Origin: Echinicola rosea
GTDB taxonomy: Bacteria; Bacteroidota; Bacteroidia; Cytophagales; Cyclobacteriaceae
DNA length: 64,000 nucleotides
Assembly: GCF_005281475.1 (NCBI RefSeq)
Contig: NZ_CP040106.1
Location: 3,376,501 to 3,440,500 of the forward strand
Direction: 5' to 3'
The translations under genes and the position numbers were made by a program. Shown here piece after piece: positions 1 to 9,610 of this stretch. The notes under the pieces were generated by a model that worked only from the letters and a program-made list of their open reading frames with translations, ran no database searches and was not told the origin of the DNA. Position 1 is the stretch's first letter. Each line of letters opens with the position of its first letter.

Positions 1-441
1 GCAGCGGATCATGGAGGATTTGATCAAAAACAGGAGCTGTTTGAATACCTCCATAGCAATGGACATGATGTAACTGATTTTGGGGCTTTTGAATTTGACG
101 AATCGGATGATTATCCGGACAAAGTAAAGCCACTGGCCATCGCCGTATCCAAAGGAGAAATTCAGAAGGGCATCGCAATATGTGGCAGTGGAGTAGGGGT
201 GACGGTAGCCGCTAACAAGGTGCCCGGTGTGAGGGCAGCTTTGATTACAGAGCCATATAGTGCCCATCAAGGAGTGGAGCATGACAATATGAACCTTATG
301 TGCCTTGGAGGACGAGTGATGGGTGGAGTCGTGCTTAAGGAGTTGGTAGAGATTTTTATCACGGCAGAATATGTCGAGGAGGAGCGTTTTCAGCGACGGT
401 TGAGAAAAGTCGAAGACCTAGAGAAGGAATTCCGAAAATAA
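1..441 (+). CDS. rpiB: Ribose 5-phosphate isomerase B, 3' part
   Basis: Interconverts ribose 5-phosphate and ribulose 5-phosphate in the non-oxidative pentose phosphate pathway (RpiB/LacAB family). The frame is open from base 1, so the gene starts upstream; the visible 146 codons begin with AADHGGFDQK, which matches the family's N-terminal DHAG-type sugar-phosphate-binding loop, so only a few residues are missing. The core motif CGSGVGVTVAANK (the family's CGTGxGxxxxANK, containing the active-site Cys) and the HDNMNLMCLGGR segment are intact. The gene lies 40 bases before gnd and begins a co-directional run with gnd, zwf and pgl, so it probably supplies the isomerase step after 6-phosphogluconate decarboxylation. 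Identification is firm; the start is not visible. Confidence 0.93.
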   Translation, partial: AADHGGFDQKQELFEYLHSNGHDVTDFGAFEFDESDDYPDKVKPLAIAVSKGEIQKGIAICGSGVGVTVAANKVPGVRAALITEPYSAHQGVEHDNMNLMCLGGRVMGGVVLKELVEIFITAEYVEEERFQRRLRKVEDLEKEFRK

Positions 442-481
442 CGCATACTAAACAACGAAGTAGAATCACAAAAAGAATAGA

Positions 482-1879
482 ATGAAACAATTCGACTTTG
501 GAATTGTCGGACTGGGAGTAATGGGGAAAAACCTCTTGCTCAATATGGCCGATCATGGCTTTTCCGTCGCTGGTTTGGACCTGGATCAGGAAAAGGCCAA
601 ATCCCTTGAAAAAGAAGCCGAAGGCGCCCAAGATATAAAAGGATTCACCGCAGCTGAAAAATTCGTATCTTCTCTGAAAAGTCCGCGGGCGATCATGCTT
701 TTGGTGCCGGCAGGAAAGCCGGTAGATGCCGCGATAGGTTCCCTCATGCCATTATTGGATAAAGATGATATTGTGGTGGATGGCGGTAATTCTTATTTCC
801 CGGATACAGAACGTCGATTTACGGAACTGGCCCAGAGGAATATTCATTTCTTCGGGATGGGGATATCGGGAGGAGAGAAAGGAGCCCGGTTTGGACCTAG
901 TATGATGCCAGGAGGCGATGCACAAGCTTATGAACGGCTCAGGCCGATTTTTGAAGCCATTGCGGCCAAGGTAGATGGGGAGCCTTGTGTGACTTACCTT
1001 GGGAAAGGTGCAGCGGGAAACTACGTGAAAATGGTGCACAATGGTATTGAATATGGCATCATGCAGCTGATTGCAGAAGCCTATGATGTCATGAAGCAGG
1101 CGCTTGGATATTCGGACAATAAGATCCAGGAGATTTTCCAGTCATGGAACCGTACGGAGCTACAGTCTTTTTTAGTGGAGATTACCGCGCTGATCCTGAA
1201 CAAGAAAGATGAAGAAACGGGCAAGCAGCTGCTGACGCTAATCTCTGACCAGGCAAGATCCAAAGGTACTGGGAAATGGACCAGCCAAGATGCGATGGAC
1301 CTTCAGGCTCCCGTGCCGGTAATAGATATGGCGGTTTTGATGCGCGACATTTCGAAATATAAGGAAGAGCGGCTAGAAGCGGCCAAGACCCTTACTTGGG
1401 CAGGCGAAGTGGAAACGGATACCAATGCGGAAATGCTTAAAAATGCGCTATACTTTGCCATGATCAATACCTATGCTCAGGGAATGGCGCAACTTCGACT
1501 GGCTTCAGAAGCATATGGCTACGGACTCAATCTGGAGGAAGTGGCCAAAATATGGCGGGGAGGATGTATTATCCGTGCGGCCTGCCTGGATGATTTTCGA
1601 AAGGCTTTTACAAAAACACCTGATCTGCCCAATTTATTGTTGGACAAAGCCATCGGTGCAGACTTGGTGGCGCGTCAAAAAGACATCAGGACAGTGGTGA
1701 AAGTAGCGGTAGAAAAAGGCATTCCAGTTCCGGGATTTATGGCCGCACTTAGCTATTTTGACGCTTACCGCAGTGAGCGATTGTCCACCAATGTGATCCA
1801 AGCCCAGCGTGATTTCTTTGGTGCCCATCAATTTGAACGAATAGATAGAGAAGGGTTGTTTCATGCCCAGTGGGAATAA
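482..1879 (+). CDS. gnd: 6-phosphogluconate dehydrogenase, decarboxylating
   Basis: Oxidises 6-phosphogluconate to ribulose 5-phosphate and CO2 with reduction of NAD(P). The 465-residue length is normal for the family. The Rossmann motif G10-L-G-V-M-G15 is at the N terminus, the substrate region has GGNSYFPDT near residue 101 and GISGGEKGARFGPSMMPGG near 128, and catalytic Lys183 and Glu190 of the family are in place in GNYVKMVHNGIEYG. The C-terminal all-helical dimer domain ends with the usual FERIDREG-type segment. It follows rpiB by 40 bases and precedes zwf by 27 bases, so it is very likely co-transcribed with them. Confidence 0.97.
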   Translation: MKQFDFGIVGLGVMGKNLLLNMADHGFSVAGLDLDQEKAKSLEKEAEGAQDIKGFTAAEKFVSSLKSPRAIMLLVPAGKPVDAAIGSLMPLLDKDDIVVDGGNSYFPDTERRFTELAQRNIHFFGMGISGGEKGARFGPSMMPGGDAQAYERLRPIFEAIAAKVDGEPCVTYLGKGAAGNYVKMVHNGIEYGIMQLIAEAYDVMKQALGYSDNKIQEIFQSWNRTELQSFLVEITALILNKKDEETGKQLLTLISDQARSKGTGKWTSQDAMDLQAPVPVIDMAVLMRDISKYKEERLEAAKTLTWAGEVETDTNAEMLKNALYFAMINTYAQGMAQLRLASEAYGYGLNLEEVAKIWRGGCIIRAACLDDFRKAFTKTPDLPNLLLDKAIGADLVARQKDIRTVVKVAVEKGIPVPGFMAALSYFDAYRSERLSTNVIQAQRDFFGAHQFERIDREGLFHAQWE

Positions 1880-1906
1880 ATGACCTGAAAAAGTTTTGAT
1901 ACAATT

Positions 1907-3424
1907 ATGAGTGAAAAAATAAAAACAACCAAAAAAGCAGCCCCTACCATTATCGTTATTTTTGGAGGCACAGGAGACTTGGCGAAGCGAAAGCTGGTAC
2001 CGGCTTTTTATAACCTGTACTTGGATGGCTGGATGCCCAATAAATTTGCCATTATCGGTTTGGGACGCACGGAACTGGATGATGCATCCTACAGGGACAG
2101 GCTGTTTGATGGTCTTACGGAATTTTCTAGGAACGGTAAACCAAAGAAGGACAAGTGGGATGCTTTTTATCCGTCCATTTCGTATTTCCAATCCAATATC
2201 AATGATGGAAAATCTTATCAAGACCTATCATCCCAACTTGATAAAATAGATGAGGAATGGGGCGAAAGGGCAAATAGGCTGTTTTACCTTTCCGTGGCAC
2301 CGCGATTTATTGAGACCGTAACACTAAATCTTAAGGATTCTGGCTTGGCAAGCAGTGAGGTCAAAGACCGGATCATTATCGAGAAGCCTTTTGGTACCAA
2401 TAAAGCGACGGCCATAGAGCTGAACAATATGCTGAGAAGGACATTTCAGGAGGAACAGATCTATCGCATAGACCACTACTTGGGTAAAGAGACCGTCCAA
2501 AATATCTTGGCGTTCCGGTTTGCCAATGCGCTTTTTGAGCCGTTGTGGAATCGAAACTATATCGACTATGTCCAGATCACTGTGGCCGAACAAGTGGGAG
2601 TGGAAGACCGTGGAGGCTACTACGAAGAGTCAGGAGCACTCAAAGACATGATCCAAAACCACCTCTTGCAGATCTTGACCATGGTGGCTATGGAGGCACC
2701 GGTGTCCTTTGATGCGGAAGAGATCAGGAATAGAAAGGCTGATGTTCTCCGTGCAGTAAGAAGGATAAAGCCAGAGGACGTCCATAAATTTGCCGTCAGG
2801 GGTCAATATGGTCCTGGATGGGTAGAAGGCAAGAAAGTACCGGGGTACCGTGAGGAGAGTGGGGTGGACAAAAACTCCGCTACTGAAACCTACGCAGCCA
2901 TTAAATTTTACCTGGACAACTGGAGATGGCAAGGAGTTCCCTTTTACCTAAGAACAGGTAAAAGGATGCCCGTGAAAACTTCTTCGGTAACCATTCAGTT
3001 TAGGCCAGTGCCCCACAGTACCTTTTCCAGGGAGCAGGCGGACAGTGTGATGCCGAATAGGCTCACCATCAACCTCCAGCCACAAATGGATATTCGATTG
3101 CGCTTTACGGTAAAACGCCATGGTCTGGAAATGAACCTTAACCAAGCGGATATGATCTATGATTATGACGCCTGTAGCACCCAGACTCCGGAGGCCTATG
3201 AAACCCTGCTTTTGGATGCCATGAGAGGGGATCCTACCTTGTTTATGCGATCGGATCAAGTAGAAGAAGCTTGGGATGTGATTGATTCCATTTTGGAGGT
3301 TTGGGAAAACAGGCCTTCACTTGATTTTCCAAATTATGCTGCAGGAGCCTGGGGGCCTGAAAATGCAGAAGCCCTGATCGCCAAAGATGGTCACGTCTGG
3401 GCATTAAATTTACAAAAAGACTAA
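1907..3424 (+). CDS. zwf: Glucose-6-phosphate 1-dehydrogenase
   Basis: First oxidative step of the pentose phosphate pathway: glucose 6-phosphate to 6-phosphogluconolactone with NADP+ reduction. 505 residues, full length. Visible landmarks are the nucleotide-binding loop [10 protein letters not shown] near residues 20-29, the EKPFG motif at 159-163, and the active-site signature RIDHYLGKE at 187-195 with its catalytic His. [15 protein letters not shown] segment in the C-terminal half is typical of the substrate domain. The gene sits between gnd and pgl, with only 3 bases to pgl, so lactone formation, hydrolysis and decarboxylation are encoded together. Confidence 0.97.
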   Translation: MSEKIKTTKKAAPTIIVIFGGTGDLAKRKLVPAFYNLYLDGWMPNKFAIIGLGRTELDDASYRDRLFDGLTEFSRNGKPKKDKWDAFYPSISYFQSNINDGKSYQDLSSQLDKIDEEWGERANRLFYLSVAPRFIETVTLNLKDSGLASSEVKDRIIIEKPFGTNKATAIELNNMLRRTFQEEQIYRIDHYLGKETVQNILAFRFANALFEPLWNRNYIDYVQITVAEQVGVEDRGGYYEESGALKDMIQNHLLQILTMVAMEAPVSFDAEEIRNRKADVLRAVRRIKPEDVHKFAVRGQYGPGWVEGKKVPGYREESGVDKNSATETYAAIKFYLDNWRWQGVPFYLRTGKRMPVKTSSVTIQFRPVPHSTFSREQADSVMPNRLTINLQPQMDIRLRFTVKRHGLEMNLNQADMIYDYDACSTQTPEAYETLLLDAMRGDPTLFMRSDQVEEAWDVIDSILEVWENRPSLDFPNYAAGAWGPENAEALIAKDGHVWALNLQKD

Positions 3425-3427
3425 TTC

Positions 3428-4156
3428 ATGATGATTCAAATAGAACAAGACCCAGCCAAATTAGGTGAAGTAGCTGCAGAACTTTTTGTAAAGTCAGCAA
3501 AAGCTGCCATCGAATCAAAGGGAAAGTTCAATGTGGCCCTTACGGGAGGAAGCTCTCCGAAAGGACTCTATCGCCTACTGGCTGAGGAGAAGTATAAATC
3601 CCAAGTAGAATGGGACAAGGTATTTGTTTTTTGGGGCGACGAGCGTTGGGTGTCCCTTGACGATGATCAAAGCAATGCAGGGATGGCCTATGAAATGCTG
3701 CTGGATCATGTCCCGGTTTTGAAAGAGCATGTTTTTCCCATGTGGGCAGCCGGCATTACCCCTGAGGCAAGGGCACAGGAATATACCGGCTACCTCAAAA
3801 AGGAACTTGGCGAAGAAGGAGTTTTTGACCTGATCTTATTGGGAATGGGGGATGATGGACATTGTGCCTCCTTATTTCCAGGTACTGCGGTACTGCAGGA
3901 GGAAAACAAATGGGTGGAAGGGTATTTCCTCAAATCCAAGGATATCCACCGTATCACCTTGACAGCACCCCTGATCAATAAGGCCAAAAAAATTGTCTTT
4001 TTTGTATTTGGAGAAAACAAAGCCAATGCGCTATATGAGGTGCTGGAGGGAGTGCGAAATCCCACAGAATATCCTTCCCAAATGATTCAACCAATAGCCG
4101 GAGATGTGCAATGGTTGGTGGATGAGGCTGCTGCCAGTAAGCTCAAGAATGTTTAA
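3428..4156 (+). CDS. pgl: 6-phosphogluconolactonase
   Basis: Hydrolyses 6-phosphogluconolactone to 6-phosphogluconate, linking Zwf and Gnd. The 242-residue protein has the family (NagB/RpiA-like fold, DevB type) motifs LTGGSSPKGLYRLL near residue 38, FWGDERWVSLDDDQSNAGMAYE near 73, and LGMGDDGHCASLFPGT near 138, the last carrying the catalytic His. Two in-frame ATGs are adjacent (3428 and 3431); either may be used. It is the last gene of the pentose phosphate run and is followed by a clear intrinsic terminator. Confidence 0.95.
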   Translation: MMIQIEQDPAKLGEVAAELFVKSAKAAIESKGKFNVALTGGSSPKGLYRLLAEEKYKSQVEWDKVFVFWGDERWVSLDDDQSNAGMAYEMLLDHVPVLKEHVFPMWAAGITPEARAQEYTGYLKKELGEEGVFDLILLGMGDDGHCASLFPGTAVLQEENKWVEGYFLKSKDIHRITLTAPLINKAKKIVFFVFGENKANALYEVLEGVRNPTEYPSQMIQPIAGDVQWLVDEAAASKLKNV

Positions 4157-4193
4157 TGCATGATCGTGCAAATATTATTTTAATATAAAGGAT

Positions 4194-4221
4194 AAAAAAG
4201 GAGGTGTTTACCTCCTTTTTT
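4194..4221 (+). terminator. Intrinsic terminator after pgl
   Basis: A perfect hairpin, AAAAAAGGAGGT / ACCTCCTTTTTT with a GTTT loop, lies 37 bases after the pgl stop and ends in a U run. It closes the rpiB-gnd-zwf-pgl operon. The A-rich 5' side would also allow function on the other strand. Confidence 0.85.
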
Positions 4222-4269
4222 ATTGCTATTTTAAGGTGAAATTTATGATAGTATATGATAATCTAACGA

Positions 4270-4563
4270 ATGTCTAGCATGATAGTCAAAAACAATAACG
4301 ATGGTAAAAAAGGCTTTTTTGCAGCAATGGAAGATGACGAAGAGGCGGGGCAAATGACCTTTACTTTTGCAGGAGAGGACAGGTTGATTGTTGACCATAC
4401 GGAAGTCAATCCTGATTTTAAGGGGCAGGGAGTTGGGAAATTGATGCTGATGAACTTAGTGGATTTTGCCAGGAAAAATCAATATAAAGTCATTCCACTT
4501 TGCCCTTTTGCAAAATCCGTTTTTAGCAAAGAAGAAAAGATCAGGGATGTCCTTTTTACCTGA
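4270..4563 (+). CDS. Small GNAT-type N-acetyltransferase (YjdJ/NATD1-like)
   Basis: A 97-residue protein of the short GNAT clade that keeps only the acetyl-CoA-binding core. The pyrophosphate-binding loop is visible as HTEVNPDFKGQGVGKLML (roughly residues 38-55), followed by the family's FARKNQYKVIPLCPFAKSVF segment. Substrate unknown: members of this clade are too small to carry a full acceptor domain. It stands alone between the pgl terminator and a divergently unrelated oxidoreductase. The start at 4270 could also be the ATG three codons later. Fold assignment is good, function unassigned. Confidence 0.85.
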   Translation: MSSMIVKNNNDGKKGFFAAMEDDEEAGQMTFTFAGEDRLIVDHTEVNPDFKGQGVGKLMLMNLVDFARKNQYKVIPLCPFAKSVFSKEEKIRDVLFT

Positions 4564-4843
4564 GGAAAGAAGTCTGTTGAAAACCAGGTTGTAGCAGCTC
4601 ATTTTGTCCGCGTCGGCGTGTGCAAGTTAATGCCATACTCCGAGGTATAAATAGATTTAGCATTAACGGGAGAACATATTGAACCATTTTTTTGCCTATC
4701 AGTAAGAATTAAGCTCCATTGAATGATTTTTTTTGATTAGTATTCAATTATATAATTATATTTAAGGATATGAATTTTTCAAATGGACTGTTCAAAAGTC
4801 TATATGAAGGATAGATAAACCCGTTTAAATTAACCAGCTTAAG

Positions 4844-6322
4844 ATGAAGAAAAATAAGAATAATACGCTGCAAAAAGCAGGTGAAAGAAGAGATTTTTTA
4901 AAGAAGAGTGCACTGGCCCTTGGGGCGGTAAGTATTGTGCCGAGTCACGTGCTTTTTTCGAAACCTGAAATCAGGGATAAACAAGGTAAATTGATCCGAA
5001 AAGCTTCCATCGTTCCCAGTGACCGTGTGAATTTGGCCTGTGTGGGGATTGGAAACAGGGGAGGGCAAGTGATCAATGCGATTGATGAAACTGGCCATGC
5101 CAATATCGTTACGCTGTGTGATGTGGATATGGGAGCAGAGCATACCTTGGAGAGCATGAACAAGTTTCCCAAAGCAACACGTTTTCAAGATTTCAGGGAA
5201 ATGCTGGACAAGAACAGCGACCAATTTGATGCCGTCATGGTAGCAACGCCTGATTTTTCTCATTTTCCCGTGACCATGGCTGCGATGGCCGCCGGCAAAG
5301 GTGTATATGTGGAAAAGCCATTGGCCAGGACTTTCAATGAAATAGAACTCTTAATGAAAGCGGCTGATAAGTACGGTGTGGTGACGCAAATGGGAAATCA
5401 AGGACACTCCGAAGCCAACTATTTTCAGTTTAAGGCCTGGGTGGATGCTGGAATCATTAAGGACGTTACGGACATCACTTGCCACATGAATGGCCGCAGG
5501 AGATGGCATGGCTGGGATACCAATATGAACAAATTTCCGGCCGCCGAAACTGTTCCGGATTCTTTGGACTGGGATACGTGGTTGACTACTGCCCAGTACC
5601 ATGATTACAACCATGATTTTATCAATGGCCAGTGGCGTTGTTGGTATGATTTTGGAATGGGAGCACTGGGTGATTGGGGTGCCCATATTATGGATACTTT
5701 CCATCAATTTCTTGATCTTGGTTTGCCCTATGAAGTGGATCCCGTGAAAATTGAAGGGCATAATGGACTGTTTTATCCACAGGCTACTACCTTGGACTTT
5801 AAGTTTCCCAAAAGAGGGAAAATGCCAAAAGTAAATGTTAGCTGGTACGATGGTATGGACAATATCCCTGAAGTACCGGAAGGATATGGTTCTTCCGAAC
5901 TGGATGCAGATATCCCAGCGGCCAGTAATGGGAAGATCCAACCGGCAAAGCTAAATCCTGGAAAGATTATTTACAGTAAAGACCTGACCTTCAAGGGAGG
6001 CTCTCATGGCAGCACGTTGTCGATCATTCCGGAAGAAAAGGCTAAAGCCATGGCTGGTAAATTACCCGAAGTGCCCGAAAGCCCTTCCAATCATTTTGCA
6101 AATTTCTTATTGGCCTGTAAAGGAGAGGAAGATACCCGATCTCCATTCTCCATCGCTGGTCCACTCAGCCAGGTGTTTACCTTAGGAACACTTGCCCAGC
6201 GGCTAAATGCCAAATTGGAGTTTGACCGAGATACCAAAACCATTACAAATAATGAATTCGCCAATGCCCTTTTGGTGGGACCACCACCAAGGAAGGGCTG
6301 GGAAGGATACTATAAAGTTTAA
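4844..6322 (+). CDS. Gfo/Idh/MocA family oxidoreductase, exported (Tat-like leader)
   Basis: NAD(P)-dependent sugar or sugar-derivative oxidoreductase of 492 residues. The N terminus has a twin-arginine-like leader (ERRDFLKK at 14-21, followed by SALALGAVSIVPSHVLF), suggesting export in folded form with its cofactor. The Rossmann loop is G68-I-G-N-R-G-G74 and the family's EKP signature is at residues 157-159 (VYVEKPLART). The C-terminal dimer domain carries the W-rich DWDTWL and GDWGAHIMDTFHQF motifs seen in secreted Bacteroidota members. The gene stands alone, with a hairpin terminator after it; the specific substrate cannot be read from the sequence. Confidence 0.9.
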   Translation: MKKNKNNTLQKAGERRDFLKKSALALGAVSIVPSHVLFSKPEIRDKQGKLIRKASIVPSDRVNLACVGIGNRGGQVINAIDETGHANIVTLCDVDMGAEHTLESMNKFPKATRFQDFREMLDKNSDQFDAVMVATPDFSHFPVTMAAMAAGKGVYVEKPLARTFNEIELLMKAADKYGVVTQMGNQGHSEANYFQFKAWVDAGIIKDVTDITCHMNGRRRWHGWDTNMNKFPAAETVPDSLDWDTWLTTAQYHDYNHDFINGQWRCWYDFGMGALGDWGAHIMDTFHQFLDLGLPYEVDPVKIEGHNGLFYPQATTLDFKFPKRGKMPKVNVSWYDGMDNIPEVPEGYGSSELDADIPAASNGKIQPAKLNPGKIIYSKDLTFKGGSHGSTLSIIPEEKAKAMAGKLPEVPESPSNHFANFLLACKGEEDTRSPFSIAGPLSQVFTLGTLAQRLNAKLEFDRDTKTITNNEFANALLVGPPPRKGWEGYYKV

Positions 6323-6326
6323 AAAA

Positions 6327-6375
6327 ATGGCGGGTTGTTTGACTTTCTTCATCAACCCGCCATACACTTTTTTAT
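6327..6375 (+). terminator. Terminator after the Gfo/Idh/MocA gene
   Basis: A 10-bp perfect stem TGGCGGGTTG / CAACCCGCCA (6328-6337 with 6353-6362) with a 15-base loop begins a few bases after the stop codon and is followed by a T-rich stretch. The U run is broken, so efficiency is uncertain; the barrel gene on the other strand ends 82 bases further on. Confidence 0.65.
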
Positions 6376-6444
6376 TTGACGCAGCTATTTGTCGGATTGT
6401 TAACAATTGAGGATTTAACCATCCGTTTTTCTTGTGTCTGGTGA

Positions 6445-7104
6445 CTATTTTCTACCCAGGAAGTAATTGATCCCAAAAGAGAAATGTTGCCCGTTTCCGC
6501 CAAAGTTTGGCGTGATGTCGGCTTTCTGATTACTGTTCATATTCTTGGATACCGATAGTCCGCCCGGTGTATAGTAGGCTTCAATGCCAAACCGAGGGGA
6601 GAGGCGATATTGTGCACCGAGTTGGATGTCAGCGGTAAAGTTGCTTTGATTATAGGAATAAGGTTGACCTGGAAGATTTTTATCCCCCTTTTCTTTGTAA
6701 AACGAATTGCTAAGCCCTACAAACGGCATGAATTTTTCGGTGACCTTAAAGTACTTTCTTAATAGAATTCCTCCACCGTATATCGTGCTATTGGCACGGG
6801 TAGTATTACCGTCAGCCAAGGTGGTGTATTTTTGTGACCTTGCGCCGATTCTTCCCTCTATTCCGGCATAAAAACCATTTCCAAAAAACTTCCCGATGCC
6901 AGGCGTGAAATAGTAGCTGAATGATGTTAGCTCATCACTCATGTTTTCAGGTAGGGAGTATGGGGAGTCTTGTTTACTGTACTGGAAGTTTATCCCTGAC
7001 CGGATTACTAGATCGTCCTCATTGAATTGAGCATTGGAAGTCGTAGTTGAAAGGAGGCTGATCATTACTGTGAAAATTGAAATAAAACAAAAATACCTGT
7101 TCAT
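6445..7104 (-). CDS. Outer-membrane beta-barrel protein (porin-like, small)
   Basis: A 219-residue protein with a classical signal peptide (MNRYFCFISIFTVMISLLST, cut near SNAQ). The mature part has alternating polar/aromatic strands and ends in FGINYFLGRK, with the terminal aromatic-rich strand expected of outer-membrane barrels (OmpW/PF13505-like size). Glycine and tyrosine-rich strands such as GNGFYAGIEGRIGARSQ are typical. No partner gene adjoins it: upstream on the same strand is an AraC regulator 136 bases away. Function unknown. Confidence 0.75.
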   Translation of the reverse strand: MNRYFCFISIFTVMISLLSTTTSNAQFNEDDLVIRSGINFQYSKQDSPYSLPENMSDELTSFSYYFTPGIGKFFGNGFYAGIEGRIGARSQKYTTLADGNTTRANSTIYGGGILLRKYFKVTEKFMPFVGLSNSFYKEKGDKNLPGQPYSYNQSNFTADIQLGAQYRLSPRFGIEAYYTPGGLSVSKNMNSNQKADITPNFGGNGQHFSFGINYFLGRK

Positions 7105-7240
7105 AATTTAAAGAGTTTATAGTTTACATAATTATATGGTGTTGAAATTATAACAACTGAATAGGCATTTTAAATTGAATGGGTTAAAAAATGTTAGGAT
7201 TAAGTTATGTTAACAAAATCATAGGCAGATTTAAGGGCAT

Positions 7241-8071
7241 TTAAGATTTCCAATCACTTAATCGCTTGCCCGTTTTGTTTTTGATGAACTTATAGAGGTG
7301 ACTTTCGTCCACAAAGCCAAATTCAACCGTTAGTTGTTTATAACTCAATTGACCTTTGTGCAACAATTTCAATATAAGTTTTAAACGGTATTGGCTAACA
7401 TAATCCTTAAGTGAAATGCCCATGTTATGTTTAAACCAAGGCCCTATATAATTGGGACTGAAGTAAAATCGATCTGCTAAATGTTGCAAGGTCAATTTTG
7501 ATGGTTCACGAATATGGTGATCGATGTATTCCAGTATTTCTTCTGCAATAGGCCGGTCAATGGGCGCGCTTTCGGTGGTGAGTGATTTTAAGTTTCTGTC
7601 CAAAATGATCATTATGGACACCAGCAGTTGATAAATAAGGGAGGGATCATCATTTTCGGCTTCTTCTGAAACAATGAGCTCAAACAATAAAGAGATTTTA
7701 TTTTTGTCAGCAGCATTGGTCAAAAGACTTGCCCTTTTTCTCTCTGGGTGTTTTAGCACGTGATTTGTAAGCTGATTCCAAGTTTCCGGTACATTAATAG
7801 CCGGAGGGTGATTGATATACCTTTTGGTGAATTTGAAATAAACGAATTTAGTTTTTTCTTCAATGATAAATTCATGCTTGTCCGAAGGACCAAGCATGAA
7901 TACATCTCCCATTTCATAAGTGAGCGTACGACCATTTAAGTGATGCGATCCTTTGCCATGCTTTATAAAAATGATTTCATAATGGTTATGATTGTGGATG
8001 GGATGTTCCCATTTTACAGCCTCAAAAACCTGGACGATGACATCATCAAATTGTTTGTATCGCTTCATCAT
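7241..8071 (-). CDS. AraC-family transcriptional regulator
   Basis: 276 residues. The N-terminal third is a cupin-like sensor (HPIHNHNHYEIIFI with clustered His, then GDVFMLGPSDKHEF) and the C-terminal third is the double helix-turn-helix of the AraC family: LTLQHLADRFYFSPNYIGPWFK, then LSYKQLTVEFGFVDESHLYKFIKNKTGKRLSDW. Residues 170-276 thus bind DNA. The gene is divergent from the SDR-SDR-AKR operon, with 125 bases between the start codons, so it most probably controls that operon and itself; the ligand is unknown. Its own terminator was not seen. Confidence 0.92.
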   Translation of the reverse strand: MMKRYKQFDDVIVQVFEAVKWEHPIHNHNHYEIIFIKHGKGSHHLNGRTLTYEMGDVFMLGPSDKHEFIIEEKTKFVYFKFTKRYINHPPAINVPETWNQLTNHVLKHPERKRASLLTNAADKNKISLLFELIVSEEAENDDPSLIYQLLVSIMIILDRNLKSLTTESAPIDRPIAEEILEYIDHHIREPSKLTLQHLADRFYFSPNYIGPWFKHNMGISLKDYVSQYRLKLILKLLHKGQLSYKQLTVEFGFVDESHLYKFIKNKTGKRLSDWKS

Positions 8072-8196
8072 TGATTTTTACCTAAATACCATTGAAATAT
8101 ACATAAAAATATGTAGTCCAGATGCGTTGTATATACATATCATTCGTAAAAAAATTCACAACCTCGTTTCATTAATGAGGCTAAAACTAAAGTAGC

Positions 8197-8991
8197 ATGG
8201 ATCTTCAATTAAAAGGTAAAAAAGTATTGGTGACGGGCTCTACCGCAGGAATAGGCCATTCGATTGCCCAAGTGCTGGCAGAAGAAGGAGCCAGTGTTAT
8301 TATCAATGGTCGGAAAGCGGAAGATGTCCGACAAAAAGTGGCCGAGCTCAAAGCAGATACGGGTAATCAAAACATCACAGGAATAGCAGCTGATTTTGGC
8401 AAGAAGGATGAGATATCGGCACTGCTTGAAGAACTTCCGGAAGTAGATGTATTGGTGAATAATGTCGGGATCTTTAATCAAGTTGATTTTGAGGATATCT
8501 CCGATGAAGCATGGCAGGAGATGTTTGACATAAACGTCATGAGCGGTGTACGGCTGTCACGGCATTATTTCCCAAAAATGCTTGAGAAAGACTGGGGGCG
8601 GATCATTTTTATCTCTAGTGAATCAGCGCTCAACATACCGACAGAAATGGTACACTACGGCATGAGCAAAACGGCTCAATTAGCCATCTCAAGGGGACTG
8701 GCACGACTGAGCAAAGGAACTAATGTAACGGTAAACGCCGTGCTTCCTGGCCCCACCTGGAGCAGGGCCAATAAGAAGGGATTAGAAGAGCAAGCCCAAG
8801 AAGAAGGAAAACCAACAGAAAAAGTCCTTCAGGAATTTTTTGAGAATCGCCGCCCCACTTCCTTAATCCAACGGTTTGCCGAAAGTAGGGAAGTGGCAAA
8901 TTTGGTGGCCTATGTAGCGAGCCCATTATCCGCGGCGACGAATGGAGCTTCGCTAAGGGTAGATGGAGGTGTAGTCAATTCAATCATTTAA
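8197..8991 (+). CDS. SDR-family oxidoreductase (classical)
   Basis: Classical short-chain dehydrogenase/reductase of 264 residues. Cofactor motif T13-G-S-T-A-G-I-G20, NNVG at 88-91, Ser141 and the catalytic Y154-G-M-S-K158 are all intact; R39 after the second strand favours NADP(H). The C-terminal DGGVV segment is also as expected. It is the first of three co-directional reductase genes (13 bases to the next) facing an AraC regulator. This layout is common for aldehyde or xenobiotic-carbonyl detoxification, but the substrate cannot be read here. Confidence 0.93.
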   Translation: MDLQLKGKKVLVTGSTAGIGHSIAQVLAEEGASVIINGRKAEDVRQKVAELKADTGNQNITGIAADFGKKDEISALLEELPEVDVLVNNVGIFNQVDFEDISDEAWQEMFDINVMSGVRLSRHYFPKMLEKDWGRIIFISSESALNIPTEMVHYGMSKTAQLAISRGLARLSKGTNVTVNAVLPGPTWSRANKKGLEEQAQEEGKPTEKVLQEFFENRRPTSLIQRFAESREVANLVAYVASPLSAATNGASLRVDGGVVNSII

Positions 8992-9004
8992 ATCATAATA
9001 ATCT

Positions 9005-9607
9005 ATGAAAGTTCTATTGATCGGTGGTCAGGGTACTATCGGAAAACACATTGCCAACAAACTTGATAAAGATGATGAAGTCCTTACAGTGGGACGAAAT
9101 TCAGGAGATTTTCAGGCAGATATACAAGATATCAATTCCTTAAAAGATCTCTTTGAAAAAACGGGTAAAGTAGATGCCGTCGTTATTACAGCGGGATCAG
9201 CTCCTGTAAAGCCTTTGAGAGAGATGTCTCCGGAGGATTTTCATGCTGGTATTGCGGATAAGATGATGGGGCAGATCAATGTAGCACTGGTGGCATTTGA
9301 TCAGATAAATCCTGGAGGAAGTATTACCTTGACCACGGGGATTCTGGCGGAAGATCCTATTCCCAACGGTACCATACTCAGTACGGTAAACAATGCCGTA
9401 AATGGTTTTGTGATTGGCAGCTATGGGGAATTGATCCAGCGTAATATCCGGATCAATGCCGTCAGTCCTGCTCTGGTAGAGGATTCTTATGAAGCATTGG
9501 GAAAGTACTTTCCTGGACATACACCCGCCAAAATGGGACATGTCGCGGACGCTTACGTGAAAAGTATAAAAACATTAATTACCGGTCAGATTATAAAAGT
9601 CGGATAG
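9005..9607 (+). CDS. Short-chain dehydrogenase-like protein, atypical (about 200 aa)
   Basis: A 200-residue Rossmann protein starting MKVLLIGGQGTIGKHI (G7-G-Q-G-T-I-G13), belonging to the short SDR clade with the motifs DAVVITAGSAP, MGQINVALVAF, LTTGILAEDPI and RINAVSPALVE. The usual catalytic Tyr-x-x-x-Lys is not recognisable: the equivalent region reads NNAVNGFVIGSY. It may therefore act by a different proton relay or be a binding protein. It sits 13 bases after the classical SDR gene and 3 bases before the aldo-keto reductase, so all three are one operon. Confidence 0.88.
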   Translation: MKVLLIGGQGTIGKHIANKLDKDDEVLTVGRNSGDFQADIQDINSLKDLFEKTGKVDAVVITAGSAPVKPLREMSPEDFHAGIADKMMGQINVALVAFDQINPGGSITLTTGILAEDPIPNGTILSTVNNAVNGFVIGSYGELIQRNIRINAVSPALVEDSYEALGKYFPGHTPAKMGHVADAYVKSIKTLITGQIIKVG

Positions 9608-9610
9608 GTT

